Source: JAJNBA01 sp035696925 (GTDB lineage Bacteria > Actinomycetota > UBA4738 > HRBIN12). From it: a DNA stretch of 12,448 nucleotides. The notes under the pieces are model-generated. The model did not search any database. It saw only the letters and a program-made list of their open reading frames with translations, and was not told the origin of the DNA. Shown here piece by piece: positions 11,119 to 12,448 of the stretch (the stretch's first letter is position 1; every line of letters begins with the position of its first letter). The stretch covers positions 1-12,448 of the forward strand of contig DASSDW010000231.1 in assembly GCA_035696925.1 (NCBI GenBank), given 5' to 3'. Both the position numbers and the translations under genes were made by a program.

Positions 11119-12448
11119 AGAGGTCGTTCGTCCCTGCGTTTCCGACATCGCCGATCGACGCGTCCTCCGCGGACGGCGAGAGGCGCAAGACGATCCAGCC
11201 GAGTGCACCTGCCAGGACCGACGCGGCGAGGATGCCCACCTTGGCTTCGGCGATCAACGGCTCGTCGTCGAAGGCCAGTTCCGCCATGAAAAGGCTGACT
11301 GTGAAGCCGATGCCCGCGACCGCGGAAGCGCCTATGAGATGGGCCGTACGGACCCCGGTGGGAAAACGGGCGAGCCGCAGCGCCACCGCCAGGGCGGCGG
11401 CACCAGAAACGCCGACAACCTTGCCGATCACGAGGCCGAGCACCACTCCGAGTGTCACGCGGCTCGTCGATGCGGCACTGACCTGCTCACCGCTGAGGCG
11501 GACGCCCGCGTTCGCGAGTGCGAACAGCGGGATGATCACGAAGCTCGTCCACGGAAGCAGGGCGTGCTCCGTGCGCGCGAGCGGCGAGACCGCCTCACGC
11601 GAAAGCGACGCGAGCCGGAGCCACTGCCCTGCATCCGCGTCGGGCGGCTCGGGATGGTCCATCGTTTGATCGGCGGTTCGTCTCGCCTCGGCGCTCACTG
11701 CCCGCGGGCGCTGGTAGGACTCGGCGGGAGCGAGCAGGCCGAGCACGACGCCAGCGATCGCCGGATGCACCCCGGACTCGTACGTCGCGAGCCAGAGGAG
11801 CGCCCCGAGCCCGACGAAGGCGGGTGTCGCTCTGACACCGACACGCTGGAGAAGGAGCATCAGTCCGCACAGACCGGCGGCCGCGGCGAGGAAGCCGAGC
11901 GACACCCCCCCCGCGTAGAAGAGCACGATGACGAGGATCGCGCCGATGTCGTCCACGATCGCCAGCGTGAGGATGAAAGGCTTCAAACCGGCCGGGGCGT
12001 GGCGCGCCGCGAGGACCAGGACGCCGAGGGCGAACGCGATGTCTGTCGCCATCGGGATGCCCCATCCGGAGGAGCCCCTCTCGCCCGCGTTCAGCGCGAC
12101 GTAGATCAGCGCGGGCACGATCATCCCGCCGATCGCGGCCACTACGGGCAGTGCGGCGGCTCGCCGATCCTGTAATTCCCCCGTCTGGAACTCCCGCTTG
12201 ATCTCGAGACCGACCACCAGGAAGAACAGCGTCATCAATCCGTCGTTCACCCAGTGCCGGAGGTCGTTACCGATGGCCCACGTGCCCAGGCGGAGCTCGG
12301 CGGGTGTGCTCCAGAATCTCTCGTAGGCGTCACCCCACGGCGAGTTCGCCCACGCGAGCGCGATCACGGCCGCGGCGAGGAGCATCACGCCGCTCGCGGT
12401 AGCGGTGGACAGGAACTCCTGGAGCGGCCGGACGATGCGTCGCGGCAC
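11108..12448 (-). CDS. nhaA: Na+/H+ antiporter NhaA (5' end at the window edge)
   Basis: 446 residues are visible. The protein is an integral membrane antiporter that expels Na+ in exchange for H+. NhaA hallmarks are present: NDGLMTLFFLVVGLEIKREF (68-87), the cation-site aspartates Asp166/Asp167 in TLAIVDDIGAI with Asp136 in MATDIAFALGV, the basic residue Lys343 in GLVIGKVVG, and IGASAVAGIGFTVSLFMAEL (372-391). A hydrophilic loop at about 245-297 separates the two halves, as in many actinobacterial members. The first visible codon is GTG at 12446-12448; it may be the start or an internal valine, since family members often begin a few residues earlier, so the gene should be treated as possibly partial. 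Its wobble positions are less GC-rich than those of its neighbours (see findings). It ends 83 bases before hppA, which has its own promoter. Confidence 0.95.
   Translation of the reverse strand: MPRRIVRPLQEFLSTATASGVMLLAAAVIALAWANSPWGDAYERFWSTPAELRLGTWAIGNDLRHWVNDGLMTLFFLVVGLEIKREFQTGELQDRRAAALPVVAAIGGMIVPALIYVALNAGERGSSGWGIPMATDIAFALGVLVLAARHAPAGLKPFILTLAIVDDIGAILVIVLFYAGGVSLGFLAAAAGLCGLMLLLQRVGVRATPAFVGLGALLWLATYESGVHPAIAGVVLGLLAPAESYQRPRAVSAEARRTADQTMDHPEPPDADAGQWLRLASLSREAVSPLARTEHALLPWTSFVIIPLFALANAGVRLSGEQVSAASTSRVTLGVVLGLVIGKVVGVSGAAALAVALRLARFPTGVRTAHLIGASAVAGIGFTVSLFMAELAFDDEPLIAEAKVGILAASVLAGALGWIVLRLSPSAEDASIGDVGNAGTNDLSGH

Overview
The window comes from a high-GC bacterium, most probably an uncultured member of the Actinomycetota. 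Wobble positions are almost all G or C, GTG starts are common, and genes overlap by one to four bases. The order APC-type permease, paired TrkA/RCK genes (ceoB-ceoC type), then a convergent small OB-fold gene recalls the mycobacterial ceoBC neighbourhood as I remember it. No mobile element, CRISPR array, rRNA or tRNA is visible.

Layout. (1) Positions 2-724 (+): 3' end of a large TPR-type regulator. (2) Positions 736-6707 (-): a tight five-gene operon of histidine kinase (KdpD C-terminal type), KdpE-like response regulator, KimA/KUP-like APC permease, GNAT acetyltransferase and 2-hydroxyacid dehydrogenase. (3) Positions 6708-7039: a divergent control region with four phased TTCACG repeats, a possible structured RNA ending in a strong hairpin, an 18-bp tandem repeat, and a promoter carrying a perfect palindrome. 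(4) Positions 7040-8388 (+): the overlapping RCK pair ceoB-ceoC. (5) Positions 8389-8395: a convergent junction covered by stacked inverted repeats. (6) Positions 8396-11024 (-): small OB-fold protein and membrane H+-pyrophosphatase. (7) Positions 11108-12448 (-): NhaA Na+/H+ antiporter, running into the window edge.

Most of the window forms a monovalent-cation and membrane-energetics cluster: K+ uptake (permease), nucleotide-gated regulators (RCK pair), a Kdp-type two-component system without kdpFABC, a PPi-driven proton pump and a Na+/H+ antiporter. The most distinctive points are a permease whose cytosolic C-terminal domain is duplicated in tandem, a Kdp-type sensor pair wired into the permease operon instead of kdpFABC, and an OmpR/PhoB-style direct-repeat operator next to the kinase start. 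I see no clearly new enzyme system; the novelty lies in the regulatory wiring and the domain duplication.
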